The notes: a model not told the origin generated them from the letters alone. Positions 38,750 through 51,357 are shown, numbered from the stretch's first letter. The stretch: DNA of 64,000 bases from Lepidostoma basale (GCA_022606425.2 JAHDVF020001325.1:558001-622000), one strand, 5' to 3'. Made by a program: numbers and translations.

Positions 38750-41532
38750 CATTTGTTTAAAAAAACTTTATTCCAATAATACATAATGTATATGGATATC
38801 ATCTACAATACAAGCCAAATTAACTATTTGTACCACATACAGATCTTTCTTTAAATTTATGAAAAATATAATCTAATTAATAATAATGAGAGAATTTAAA
38901 ATATGTTCAAATACAGGACAAGCAAACAGTTTTTAAGATCCTTTAACAGAGTTTAACAACGGGCAAAGTTTAATACTATTTAAATAAAAAGTTATTGAAC
39001 ACTTTCCGATTTTGGTATAAGTAAAATATATAAACAATGCGAGTATTTAACGAATAAACCTTTTGGAAAATTTTACATGCAAAACGTTTTAAGAACTTGT
39101 TATTTTAGCATAATAAAAATAAGGTACCCGAATGTCTCTGCCCATATTTTCTAAACTAATATTAAATGTTAAATGACCTAAACAATATATATTTTCTTAC
39201 TTAAATCTATAAATAAAAATATTATTATTTTAAGCATTTTATTTCATCGTGAATGAGGTTAAATTTGAGCAAATATTTACTTTGGGTTATTAAAAAAAAT
39301 CTGTTTATGTATTTTACATTAAGGCCCCCCGATTTCAAATAAAAATTGAAATACATTTCAGAAATACGCCTTAGGCGCTGTTTAAAATTTTGATCATTTT
39401 CTTACACCAGTAAATACATTATAAAAAAATATAATACTAATATATTACGCTAACTACCTTATCTATATTTTAAAAATATACATCAGATAATTAAAGAAGT
39501 ATGTATTTAACATTTCAACAATGTGTAAAATTTATAACATCAATGCGTATTGCAAAATATTAATCTTGGGTTCACATTTATAAAGAATTTGTAGCATATT
39601 TATGTACAAAATTGCTGTTATGTCACCACCTTAAAAATATGTAATGTATCCAGCACTAAAGGTTAAAATTGATGTTCAAAACAGACAAAATAACAGCGTG
39701 TTTTAAACATTTGTCCAGAGACAACACATATTTGGTTAATTTATAAAGAAATCTTGAATGCGCATGTATTTATATCCGATTAGAATGAAATGGTTAAGAT
39801 AATAAAACACGGACTAACACAAAAAGCTTTATACAGCAAAAATAGTAATTAAAAAATTATACATTCATTGTTCCTTCTTTAATAAAGTGATATATATGTA
39901 CAGTGTGAACATAATTAAATTCACCGAATGCTACTTTTGAAAACTTGTAATTATAAATCGGTTTCATTGAATTAGATGATTGAAATTTGCATATTAAAGA
40001 TTTTTAAGGTTGACACATTCTATATCGCTTGAGCATTATCAAAAATTATGATATTGGCAAGGCAAGGCAATTTGCAAAAGCGAAACATGTCAACTATTAA
40101 AATATTAAATAAAACTATTTGAAAAAAAAATTGCATCGTTTAAATAACTGGATTCTATTGATCTAAGAAAAAATAAATGTTGTTAAAAATATAAAAATAT
40201 GACACTTGTAATTGGTAAAAATAAAATTATCCGATTTAAAAAAAATCTAAAATTCATATTACATTTAAATGGGAAGTCCAGACATATTTTTCATACATCC
40301 ACAGCCAGAAGCAGTAGTTAAATAAAATTATGAGAATTAATATTATTTAGGTGTTAATTTAATTAATGTTTGTGATAAGTATGTTGGCAGCATAAATTTG
40401 TAAGGATACTGCTTCTAGGCTGCAAAAATAAATATTATTTTTATTTAACCCTTTGACTGCTGCAATATTTTTCTAAATACTAGCGAAAAATGTTACTATT
40501 CATAATTCCGAAAAAAAAACATACTTCACTGTTTACCTGTGAAGTAAATACTGAGTGAACCATTTATCAAGTGTGTGATGAACTATTGTTTGCACAGATT
40601 TTTTTTAAAAATTGTGAGTCATTTTAAGCAATGACGATTGTTAGCATTTCTCGTATATTGATGTTTAGCATTCGAAGGGTTAAAAAAATATATTTATGAA
40701 AATTTACATTTTGTCTTCCTTGTACAATTAATCATTGAATAAAAAAAATTACACATTTTGCGAAAAATCTTAAAATATCGATGGCATCGACGTACAAATA
40801 AAACACAAAATTACATCTAATTGATGAATTATTAAAACATCAAAAGTAATATAAAATATTGCATTAACCTGAGGTCTATGTATGTACATTTATATTTAAG
40901 TAAAAATTCTTATACCTTAAGAAAATTGAAAGCAAATTAATTAGTAAAAATTATATATTTAAATCCAGAATTTAATATGGAGTTCACGAGTAATTGCATG
41001 TATTTTTTCAATGTCTATAAAAGATTCACCAAAACAACATTACAATGTTTTATGTGGAAATTTTGGTTAAAATTTAATTCGGTGGTTTAAATATAAAAAG
41101 AAATAACCTAACCTAAATAAACTAAGTAATTCATAATATCTAAATGATCTCTTCACAAACGCTTTACTGCCTCGAATCAAAATAAATTTACTTGCACAAG
41201 AAAATACTGTATTGTATTTTATGATGAGCCTCGGTGTCACAGAAGGTAATTTGTATCTTCTTAAAAATTCATCAGAGACCAGGAAATCCGAACATAATCA
41301 CAAGTCTTTATTACGAGAGCGGTTTTGAATTCTCTGGAGACAAGTTTATGCAAATATAGTATCGGAGTATTGCTACGATTCATAATGAAACATAACATGT
41401 ATAAATAAAAAAATCAGACGTTGACAGTGTCATAAGACAGCCTAAATATAGCAGTCCCAAAATTAATATATTTTTTTAATAATAAAAAAAAAAAAAAACT
41501 TTTCACAATGTCTACATTAAAGTGTCGTTGGG
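38750..41532 (-). other. AT-rich region downstream of lamin B receptor
   Basis: About 2.8 kb with no LINE tails and no open frames; unusually free of repeats for this window except a hairpin near 40020. It could be a long LBR 3' UTR. No single polyadenylation signal can be chosen with confidence. Confidence 0.35.
40015..40105. repeat. Inverted pair with GAAACATGTCAAC
   Basis: Left arm GTTGACACATTCTATATCGC (40009-40028) and right arm AGCGAAACATGTCAAC are inverted, diverged copies. The left arm on the minus strand has TTGATAATGCTCAAGCGA. It matches the architecture at 38560. Confidence 0.4.
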
Positions 41533-44500
41533 TTAATAGACCCTGGGAAGGATGTTGTAGGGTACTCGTGTGCAATATCGGTCCCATGCGGTACCGTAGC
41601 GCTGGCGACACCGTCGGCCATCGCGGGCGGCTCGGTGCGCCAGGAACAGAACAGTGGCCAGGATGAAGAGTACGGGTGGGGCCCGCAGCGCTCCCACAGC
41701 CCAGCTCAGATGCACAAGGATGTCGCCGAGGTAGTTGGGGTGGCGCACGAAGCCCCACCACCCACTAATCAAGAGTCGCTTGCCTTGGAACGTAGGTAGA
41801 GAATCTAGATCTGGAAGAATTTTTTTAAAATACAGTAGTCTCTCTCTATAGTGATTTTTAGTTTGGTTTTGGTAGAATTTATTCTACATATTTGTTCTTT
41901 CTCTATACCGATTTTGCTCTCTCTCTCTTTATAATTATGGTATTTCAGTCTTTGGAGTGCCCCTTCTGTCTTACATTAACATAATAAATACAGTAACAAT
42001 ATTTAAAGTAACGTAATGTTTGTTTAATGCGTACTTCTAGTACTGACAAATGGAGCAGTCCCTCACCAAGTCGACCAAAGGAGACTCCGTGTAGCACAGA
42101 TGAAATACGAAAGACCCATGCTACATGCAAGACTCTCAGACCGGATAAGAAATACTGAAATACGTAGAAGGTCGGGAGTAACAGATGTCGTTGAAAGGGT
42201 AGCTAACCCTAAATGTTAATTTGTAAAATATTGTTGACTCTCTATATAACGATCTCTCTCTATAACGATGACAATGCCCAATCCCTTGGACATTGTTATA
42301 AAGAGAGAATACTATATTAGCAAATTAACGCCATAATTAACATTAAGCATTGATTATTTCCACTTTACATCATCCGGGAATGATATAAAATAAATATTGA
42401 GTTTATACTGTTCAAATTAAAACATGTAGAGAAAAATAAACTCAAAGTGGAAAAACAGCATTAAAAATAATCTTCTTTATGGAATTCCAGTGTTAAGTAG
42501 CTTTTAGTTGATCAAAAATCCAGAATTAACCGTAACTTAGTGCATTATGAAAGCCGAGTCATTTATCTGTGAATAAAAATAATGATAATGAAGAAATAAA
42601 ACTATTCAGACACCTCACGTCATACATACTCGTTAAGCATTCTCATCAAGAAAATAGGATTGATCATTTAAATAATTTTATTGATAATATTTTAGGTTCA
42701 ATCACTTCTATGGCTTTATCATATTTTTTCTCTTCAGCAAGCTACAAAAACCTAAGACTTCTTGATAACATTATTATTATTGATGTTTACTTTGTCTGCA
42801 ACATAAACAAAATTAAATATTCATTTATACATTTAGAATATGCAACAAAACCCGAGTTATTGCAAAAACGTGAACCTTGGACCAATTACTGTGTATAAGG
42901 TTGTGGTAGAATAATTATTTTATCAGTGTATATATTAAATACACACCTGAATAAATAAACTAGTGTAACGGATCTATCTTGCATCACTGCATGCAAGTAC
43001 ATATCAGATTATCAAAACATTCGAGGTTGAAAAAAAACAAACATTTTATAATATTTTCAAACAAGATTAACCCTTAACGTACCGTGTTCAAAACAAAATG
43101 CTCGCTCCCATGTGGTAAATTCAGTTTACCGCTAACTTTATCTAAATATCAAGCATATGACTCGATGAATCAAAATTTAATTTATGTCATCTTGTAGGGA
43201 ATTTCATTAGGAATAGATCGATATCTATAACATACATGGATTATTTGAAAAACATATCATTATTTTTTTTTTTCTGGAACCATGCGATTTCTGATATGGA
43301 ATGCGTCACAGCATACGAGCAACTGGACACCCAAGTATAAACTTGTCCCCGCGCCGCAGCCGGCGGGCGAGACTTTACGTATGATAAAGGCACCTAGGCA
43401 AAATGTATACTACGTTCAAGACAACGAGTACGTATTAATATTTGTCCCTTTTGGTAAAGTGTTAATATTTTCACAGTTCTGATATTATTAAGTTGCGTGC
43501 TGCGTTTCCATCCAGTCGGTATTATTACGTACCTATTGAAAAGGCCACACATATAATTTATAATACGTTCAAAACAGCGAGTAAGTATTTGTCACTTTTG
43601 ATAAAGTTGTAAATATTAGCAAAACAAATTCTACCTTAACACGAATGAAGGTGAGGGCAGTCTTAGAAAATATTTTTTTTTGGGATGAAGGAAGTAATTT
43701 TTTGCTTTTTTTTTATTACGAAATATTGAGAACACTTCAATGGAGGATTAAATTTTTTTTTATAATATTAGGGTCCATAGGTTTTAAGAAAATCAACTTT
43801 AAATTGGCAGTGGAAACTCAATTGACCACATGGCAACGCGACGGTTAAGAAAAAAGAACACGGGATACTACAGTGTTTCGAAATATGTAAATAGAACTTC
43901 TCAAAATTGATAAACCCATATTAATTAAAATTGTCATAGATAATCCATTGTTTTGGCGGAAACACTTTGATATTTCCTATAACCTTCTGGGAACATAACA
44001 TTCATAACAATATACATAAATGTCTAGATATGAATAATTCTTGATAAAAAAAAATTAAAAAAATGGTACTCACGTGCTACTTTGGGGTTATGGGGATTTT
44101 CTCGGAAACAGCTCTTCTGGGCGTTGCTGGCATTATAAATGTACAGTCCAGTAATGTAGCTGACCAGAACGACTGCCAGGATATAGTAGGGCAGCACGAC
44201 GTTGTAATCTAACACGTATCTGGTGATGGACATTGTGGTGAAGGGGTAGATGGCGTACCCGAGGGTAATCATCAGACCCGTGCCCTCGTACTGGTGCTCA
44301 AATGTGGAGAAAAAGGACGATTCTTTGGAAATGGCATTCAAGAAGTATATTATCTGTATGGAGGCAAACACCACGAGAGTGGGACTTATTGAGATGGATT
44401 GATATATCTGTTGGTAGGTCTCAATCTCTTGCAGGGTCACCGTAGAAAGAATCGGGAAATTTTTCACATTCACTCCTTGGTACAGAGTCACAATATTGAT

Positions 44501-46879
44501 CAGAGCCTGCAACAAAAGAAACGAAACTCAAAATTTTGAAATGCATGTCGTAAAAAAAAAAAAAAGTTTAAAAAAAAATTCGCAAATTTCAGTGAGGGAA
44601 TGTGGACTTACATGCCCATACCAGTGGCATGCCTAGGGTCAACCAGTAAGGCAAGCCCGTCCGATTTTTTTGTGTTATAATATTAGTAGAGGGTCACGAT
44701 GATGTATTTTTCCGGATTAAAAGAGTTTTGTCTTTCTTAATTAATTTCGTGAATTAATTGATTTTAAATCCCATATACAAAAAAAAAAATCTGCGTCTTA
44801 AAACTCACGTTCTTGTATAATATAATTATGTATTTACAAATACAAGAAGAAATATAATAATTAAAAAATAAGCTGTAAATAGACAATGATAATATATTTG
44901 TTAACACTGAAACACGAATTATAAATAGACGTTCGTAAAGAAATTACAAAATCTTTCTTTTCATAACATTTCTGCACATTACGTAATGACAGATAACATT
45001 CTGCCAATAGAAATGAAGTTCGTGACACAACGAATAGTAACATACTTCAGAGTAATAAAGCCCAGCTTCAAATCCATACAAAAAATTATAGATATCTTCT
45101 GGTATATATGCACCAAGCTATATGATTACAAGCCAAAAATACATGTGTGACAAAGACCCTTTTACATTTCGCAAACCCAATATGAAGCCCATCGAAAACA
45201 TGAAGCAAAACATGTGGATGTAGGCGATTTTGCGGGCATCTTACCTACAGTATGTATGAGTGAAAAAAAATACGACCCGTATGAGTGGAACAAAACATAC
45301 ACTTAGGTCATTTCTGCGCAACGAATTAAATTGCTTTAACTCGCGCAAAAATTCAAAATATTATTTTATTCGTAGACGGCTCAAGCGCGCAAAAACAGTT
45401 ATTTTATTGTAGATTTTTTAAGGCAAGCCCGGCTTTTCGGCTTGTATGGAAGTACCGCCACTGGCCCATACCCACATTTAAGAACTAGGTTTATATTAAA
45501 TGAATCAATTAGTTTAATATTACTATGGAACATTGAACCTATTGTCAATTTCATGAAACTGTGGAGTAACACTAGATATTAGACCGAATACTTACGGCTG
45601 CAATGTGTGCGGTGCGCAGTAAGACCATCTTCACATGCAACTTTCCAATATAGGGATTGATCTCTCGTCCAGCCCAGAAATCATGCAGTGCCGAGTCAGT
45701 ATTGGCAAATGGGTTGAGATCATCCTCCGGAACATTCTTGCTCAGAATGAACAGCGCTATGGCGGCAAGGGTGCTGTACACTATAGACGTTATCAATAAT
45801 TGGAAGTATTGAGAATAAACCGTGGACACAACGGGAATGTCCAAATATTCTAACGAGAATATTAAGACAACAGTAGAGATGAAGGAGAATATTCCATTGG
45901 CAACGAAGGAGTGCCTTCCCCAGGGAACATGAACGCGTCTTCCAAAGTATGGGACTAGAGCCAAGAGGACCTGGAGAAGAATGAATGAGAGATAAAGCGA
46001 CATGCTTTTTAGGTTGATCCAATTTTCCAGTTTAGTATAAGGTTTGAGATTCGGCAAGGCGGAGAAGCTGCAGCGGGAGTGGCTACAGGCGATGTTGATG
46101 CCCACAATAACCAGTGGAGCGAGAAGGAGACGAGACACCACGCTAATGGGACCACCAAACTCTGGTTCATCCATCTTAAACAGCGGGGTGACTAAGGTGC
46201 GAGTAGCCGATGTGCGCTTATTCAAAGCGGAGTCATCATCCGATACATTTTCACTATCGGAAAAGTTTTCAAAGGAGTAATCGCTCTTGGGTAGTTTTGT
46301 GCTCTGAGCTAAACTAAGCAATTTTTCATATTCGGTGGATTCTTTGAGGCGAATGGAGCGCCGAGAAGCAATCTTGGAGCTTGTATCTTCCGGTAGCTTA
46401 ATTGGTTTCCTTTCACGGAGTCCATCACGCGTTAAATCTTTTCCGTTTACAACGTCTACGGACTTTATATCTTTAATCGAATATTCAGCGATTGTCTGCC
46501 TGGATGGTCGGACTAAACGCGGGATTTCGACTTTAACATTTGACAATATTTTCGGAACACTTTTGCTCTCGCTCTTAATAGGAGGGCGTCGGGAAGGCGA
46601 CTTTGAGGGCTCCTCTTCTTTGACGGCATTCCTGGAAGGAGATTTTCTGGCGGGGGACTTTCTGCTGGGAGACTTCCTGGCCGGAGACTTTCTGGCGGGA
46701 GACTTCCTCGCCGGGGACCTGCGCGAGGCGCGGGGCCCGGGGGACAGTTTCCTTCCCCGAGCGGGGGAACGCGAGGGAGAAGTGCGCGACCGCGATTTTG
46801 GCGGGCTCTCGTCGGACGCCGCCGATTTCACCGATCGACTCGACTTTTTGGTATCGTTATCAACTTTCGAGGACTTCAT
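41533..46879 (-). CDS. LBR: Lamin B receptor
   Basis: Inner nuclear membrane protein that tethers lamin and chromatin. Three coding exons on the minus strand, 45596-46879, 44074-44506 and 41533-41810, join in phase to 664 residues. Residues 1-~235 are basic and charged with RS/SP repeats, including tandem KSPARKSPARKSPSR units (about 58-83), the chromatin-binding type region; no Tudor domain as in vertebrates is evident. From EFGGPISVVSRLL onward there are about eight membrane segments of the ERG4/ERG24 sterol-reductase fold with FWAGREINPYIGKLHVKM, NAQKSCFRENPHNPKVAH, SGWWGFVRHPNYLGDI and the YCTRVPYNILPRVY end. An AG acceptor (46881-46882) lies immediately before GATG, so the 5' UTR is spliced. 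Insects do not make sterols de novo, so a structural role is expected rather than C14-reductase activity. Confidence 0.95.
41833..42314. mobile_element. Pogo-like MITE carrying an RTE tail fragment
   Basis: Ends CAGTAGTCTCTCTCTATAG and, inverted, TAGTATTCTCTCTTTATAAC, each flanked by TA. The ends consist of repeated CTCTCTCTATAACGAT-like units. The middle (about 42060-42215) reads LRVAQMKYERPMLHARLSDR then IRNTEIRRRSGVTDVVERVA, an RTE LINE tail inserted into it. It lies in LBR intron 2. Confidence 0.7.
42320..44070. other. LBR intron 2, remaining part
   Basis: AT-rich. ORFs 42569-42898 and 43282-43482 are not recognised; the latter starts MRFLIWNASQHTSNWTPKYK and is GC-richer, possibly an old mobile-element piece. 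Around 42877 a short match to the SINE body occurs. Confidence 0.35.
44622..45463. mobile_element. Non-autonomous hAT element, 842 bp
   Basis: Ends CAGTGGCATGCCTAGGGTCA and, inverted, CAGTGGCGGTACTTCCATAC. Flanked by a perfect 8-bp duplication GCCCATAC (44614-44621 and 45464-45471). It is a second copy, in reverse orientation, of 52813-53637. No transposase frame. Lies in LBR intron 1. Confidence 0.92.
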
Positions 46880-48190
46880 CCTAAAAAAAAGAGAAACCCC
46901 CCGTTAAATATGAAACGTTTAGCACTATTATGTATAAAACAGAGTTAGAAATGTGCATCAAATAAACAAATCGTGGCACTGAATTACTGTAAATTACTTT
47001 TTAACAGGCATTCTTAATCTGGAACTATTTAGTTTTGATATAAATACACTCAGAAACAAACACTTCTCGTTTTTAATTAAAAACCGCGAGAACTAAAGCA
47101 AAACAACTCAATCGTAGATTTCAGGTTAAGCCATTATCACACAAATGAAACAAAGCGAAGTCCATACATGAATACAAATAGATTTAAACATTCAGTTGAA
47201 AAAATAAACGCATGAAAAAACTTCGATTCCTCGTGTTAAACTATTTTATATAACGTAAAAATAACTACAAAAATAAAAATACATTCAGACCTTACGCCAA
47301 ACAACACAACGACGCCGAATCAGAAATTGCCGTTTCAAATAAAGCGCTGTGATTGGCCTACAACAAAAATGAACGCTTGAACACAACAACGAACTTTTTC
47401 TGTTTAAAAAAATATGCTACTAAGTGAGCAAACGATGCACAGAGGTACCTACGTAAAAATCTTAAAATCGGGGTATGTTGTTAATAGCGCACAGGAATTT
47501 CCTCAAACTTCAAATAAATTCTTTACATGATTCTTCCCCCATTAATTCGTTCCATATGTCCAAACCATCTACGCGATCCACTAAAAATGTTGCACAACTC
47601 CGCAAGATTTACCGGCGACAAATTCTTGGATTAGTTTTAGTTTCGAGCTCAAATCAATGCCGTTATTTATACGTTTGTGAAATATTGTGATCTAAAATGG
47701 ACCACCTTTGATGAGTATAGAACAAATACTGAGGAGTTGTCAGGTTACAGAGATCGAGAAGGCAGTGCTCTCCAATTTCAGAGGTACTCTCCGGCCAATT
47801 ACAGAGGTCGAAAAGGCACTGCTCTCCAATTACAAAGATTTAGGATCAGAATGTCAATGACAGGTCATAAGTTTTATAAAACACCTCGACCACCATATTC
47901 TGTTTCCAATTTGCATCTTCGTCTCTATTGAGATACAATTAATCCTCAATTAATTAGGTTTATTTTATTTTAAATTAAAGAGGTTTAAGTGCTCCAAGGG
48001 GGTAGGACCGGAACTTTTCTGCCAATTATAGAGTTTTGCCAATTAACCAGATTCCAATTATCCAGGTTCCACTGTATTTTCTTATCAACTTCATTCAAGC
48101 TTAACTTACTCTCATAAACGTTGGCATTGGAACTTATTGTGTACTGCAATTATTAAAAGGTGGCCATGTGTAAAGTTGGGATAGGCAACG
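46880..48190. other. LBR 5' flank, promoter and spacer
   Basis: Contains the 5' UTR intron of LBR and, probably, its first non-coding exon; a GATTGG (CCAAT on the minus strand) lies at about 47352. The rest (47480-48100) has words such as CCAATTATCCAGGTTCCACTG (48051-48070), resembling the outer end of a pogo-type element; its partner was not found. Confidence 0.4.
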
Positions 48191-48229
48191 AGCATGCGTG
48201 TCACGGTAGATGAATAAAATCATCCTTTT

Positions 48230-48430
48230 TAATAAAATTATTTCGTTCTTCTTTCCTGACATATGTACTTCTCTCGCTTCCTCGACGTTTATACATCATG
48301 TCACGTACGCACGTCGATTTCTCCAACACCTCACCTAGTCGACATTCAATATTAAATTTATTTGATCGTGCCACGTTTTCCTCGGTCTTCCTCTATTTCT
48401 AGTTCCTTTTACATCATTCAGATATCTAGA
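48230..48430 (-). repeat. LINE 3' tail (RTE-like), copy 9
   Basis: Minus strand shows the tail from the GCACGTCGATTTCTCC region to CCACGTTTTCCTCGGTCTTC, truncated near the terminus. Confidence 0.65.
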
Positions 48431-48949
48431 TACGCACACTATATCCTAAAACTATATTTTTTATGTTAATTTCTTGATTCTTTTTGTTTTAAATTTACAT
48501 AACATATACATAGACAATAATGCGTTTAACAGAAGGGTAAAATCATAGACCCAAAACGGATGTTTTTGTAAATTGTTTAGTTATGACAATTTCGTTGTTA
48601 AGTAATGATAACAATTTTAAAACAATACTATTTTGGTGATTCTAGTTCATTATGTATCCATATTTTTATTAAATATCCTTAATCGCGCCTAAGATGACTA
48701 TGTCTCCGCTGAATTGTTTTCCCCAAGTCGATTAATTGCTCGAAGTAATTGCTTTCAGAAACGTTGCTAAAACTTAAATCAATCTTCTTCTACTGGTGGC
48801 TCGTAGACCCCCCCCACCCCAAATACACTGGACAATAATCTGTATTAAAACATCTTATGGTATATAATTAGCGTTAAATGTTACTTCTGTACACTTAATT
48901 TATCTTTATTTGAATATCGCTATCCTTCATTACAGAATAGAATATTTAG

Positions 48950-49492
48950 AATGATTCTGGGACCCAGACCCGGTGTTGTAGCGGGAACTTGGAGGCAACT
49001 GGATAGACCATAATGAATGCTGCAGCAAGATTAATTTTTGGTGCATCAAAATTCACCCATATAACCTCAATGCTTTATCGACTTCACTGGCTAAGGTTAC
49101 CTGAGCGAATCGATTATAAACTGTGTACTTGTTCACAAGGCCTTACATGGACAAGCACCCCACTACCTCACAGAACTTTGCAAGCTGGTAGATTTGAACC
49201 CTCGGCAGTCAACTCTACGATCCTCGAAGGAAGAAGCGCAATATACAAACTTCTCGTCCCGCGGCGCCAAGGAGCTTCAAACTTCGCGGATCGCGCTTTT
49301 GGCATCGCGGGACCGACGCGACGGCGTGGAACAGGCTACCATACAATATCCGCAATCAAGACGACGAAGGAGTGTTCAGAAGCTCTCTTAAAACTTTTCT
49401 TTTTAAGAGAAGCTTTCCGGACGTTGAGCGCCCTTGAAGTGAATCTCTCACAAAAATGGCGCTATACAAATCATCATCATCATCATCATCAT
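48950..49492 (+). repeat. CR1/L2-like LINE 3' end with CAT microsatellite
   Basis: The frame 49013-49492 reads NAAARLIFGASKFTHITSML, then LHWLRLPERIDYKLCTC, DRAFGIAGP and a terminal ALEVNLSQKWRYTN followed by (CAT)n. This is the well-conserved end of CR1/L2-group reverse-transcriptase proteins, whose transcripts finish in a short microsatellite. The His run is the microsatellite translated, not protein. Confidence 0.8.
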
Positions 49493-49499
49493 AGGACCA

Positions 49500-49805
49500 A
49501 CCAAGAAATCCGTACGATGACCCAGTAGCCCCTTATAACGAGCCCCGTAAGAGCCGGTGGCCTAGCTTGGATTAGGCACGTATGCCGAGCCGAAGAGACC
49601 AGAGCAATCAACACCCTGTACGCGTCTATACCGACTGGAGTAAGACCTCTAGGAAGGTCTATACAGCGCCTAATGGACAATGTTCTGGCTGATCTGGATA
49701 GGTCGGGCGAATGGGAGCAAAAGGCGCAGGATCGAGGAGCTTGCCGAAAAATCATCAAGGAGGCTAAAACTCTTCAAGAGTTGTATGGCCATAGGAAGTA
49801 AGTAA
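49500..49805 (+). repeat. LINE 3' end, fourth RTE-like type
   Basis: One frame reads LAWIRHVCRAEETRAINTLY, TGVRPLGRSIQRLMDNVLAD, LDRSGEWEQKAQDRGACRKI and ELYGHRK then stop, followed by GTAAGTAAGTG. It starts immediately after the CAT repeat of the CR1/L2 fragment. Confidence 0.75.
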
Positions 49806-50047
49806 GTGTCCTACATTACACCTAGGCTAAGTATTCAGAAAGCATTGTATACTGGATTATTTTTTTAATTATCAGAGCTATTTAAATATTTTTCAGAAAT
49901 TGTACCCGTTCTGTTTTGATACCAATTTCAAAACAAAATTAAAGTCCAGGGAACGAGTTATCCATTACATCCATAATACATAACGATATTTACTATCGTA
50001 ATAAATGATACACATTGGCTATGATATTAATTAGTTAACGCTAAATA

Positions 50048-51335
50048 TTAGGTCCTTACATATGAAATTGGCGTTTTGCCGTACTGGCAACTTTGATCTC
50101 AAATATCTTCTCTTTGGTTAGGAATTCCAAATTCAAATTTATACAGCTATTTACTCAAGTATTTGTGTTCCGAAAATTATAATTCATTTGTTTTTTCCTC
50201 AATTGTTTTTTTTCTTTGCGTCACTCAGTTTACAAAATGGAAAACTTGAAATATCGCGTTATTTACGAGTACGAGTTCCACATGGCACCAGTGCTGCAGA
50301 AACGGCTCGAAGGATTAATGATGTGTATGGCGACGGTGCCGCAAAAGAAAACACAGTGCGTTTTTGGTTCCAACGTTTTCGTTCTGGAAATTTCGACCTG
50401 CAGAACAAGCCCCGTGGACGGATGGAGACCAAAGTTGATAATGAAGAATTGAAGGCTATTGTGGAAGCGGGTCCATCGCAAACCACGTCCGAGTTAACTG
50501 CAGGCTGCGGTGTTAGTGAAAAAACTGTTTTAATCCACTTGAAGCAAATTGGGAAGGTGAAAAAGCTTGAAAAGTGGGTACCTCACGAATTGAGTGAAGC
50601 AAATCAACAAACGCGCGTTGACTGCTGCGTTGCATTACTCAACCGGCACGATAATGAAGGGATTTTGAATCGAATCATTACCTGTGATGAAAAGTTGATC
50701 CTGTATGATAATCGGAAGCGCTCATCGCAATGGCTGAACTCTGCCGAACCAGCCAAACCATGCCCCAAGCGAAAATTGACTCCAAAAAAGTTACTTGTGA
50801 GCGTTTGGTGGACTAGTGCTGGTGTCTTTCACTACAGCTTTCTTAAATCTGGCCAGACGATTACGGCAGATGTCTATTGTCAGCAACTGCAAACCATGAT
50901 GGAAAAGCTAGCTGCTAAACAACCGACGCTGGTTAATCGCTCTAGGCCACTGCTGCTTCATGATAACGCTAGACCACACACAGCACAACAGACGGCTATC
51001 AAATTAGAAGAGCTTCAATTGGAATGTTTAAGACATCCACCGTACTCTCCGGACCTTGCCCCAACAGATTACTATTTTTTTCGAAATTTGGATAACTTCT
51101 TGCAAGGGAAAAAATTTAACTCCGATGGGGCAGTCCAAACCGACTTCAAAGATTTTATTGATTGCCGTCCGAATGTTTTTTTTAGTAAAGGGATCGATGA
51201 ACTACCTATGAGATGGCAAAAGTGCATAGATAGCAATGGTACATACTTTGATTAAATAAATATATTACATTAAAAAAAAAAAACATTTTTATGCTCCTCC
51301 CATACAAAACGCCAATTTCATATGTAAGGACCTAA
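50048..51335 (+). mobile_element. Mariner transposon, nearly intact, 1288 bp
   Basis: Perfect 31-bp terminal inverted repeats starting TTAGGTCCTTACATATGAAA, flanked by TA on both sides (50046-50047 and 51336-51337). It encodes one transposase (separate entry). The ends resemble those of cecropia-group lepidopteran mariners as I recall them. Perfect ends and a long open frame imply a recent insertion. Confidence 0.95.
50237..51255 (+). pseudogene. Mariner transposase, D34D type, one frameshift
   Basis: Cut-and-paste transposase of ~340 residues. The expected start MENLKYRVIYEYEF (ATG at 50237) lies in a different frame from the rest (GTSAAETARRINDVYGDGAA onward); a one-base deletion near 50282-50286 explains this. 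After that the frame is open to the stop at 51255. Visible: helix-turn-helix regions (residues ~10-100), the WVPHEL linker, catalytic D1 in TCDEK, D2 in LHDNARPH and D3 in SPDLAPTDYYFF with 34 residues between D2 and D3. CDEKLI replaces the usual CDEKWI. The frameshift removes the N-terminal DNA-binding start, so this copy should not make active transposase. Confidence 0.92.
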
Positions 51336-51357
51336 TATATTACTAGTTTATATTATA

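Noticed and set aside
43282..43482. Possible extra LBR exon or separate gene in intron 2
   Set aside because: It is on the opposite strand to LBR, no splice partner or domain is recognised, and LBR exons join without it.
46335..46907. 190-codon plus-strand ORF opposite the lamin B receptor N-terminus
   Set aside because: It is the antisense of the KSPAR repeat region; its GDFLAGDF repeats are the mirror of that coding minisatellite, not a gene.
49460..49500. Poly-histidine run in the 49013-49528 frame
   Set aside because: It is a (CAT)n microsatellite at the end of a CR1/L2-type LINE, not a protein feature.
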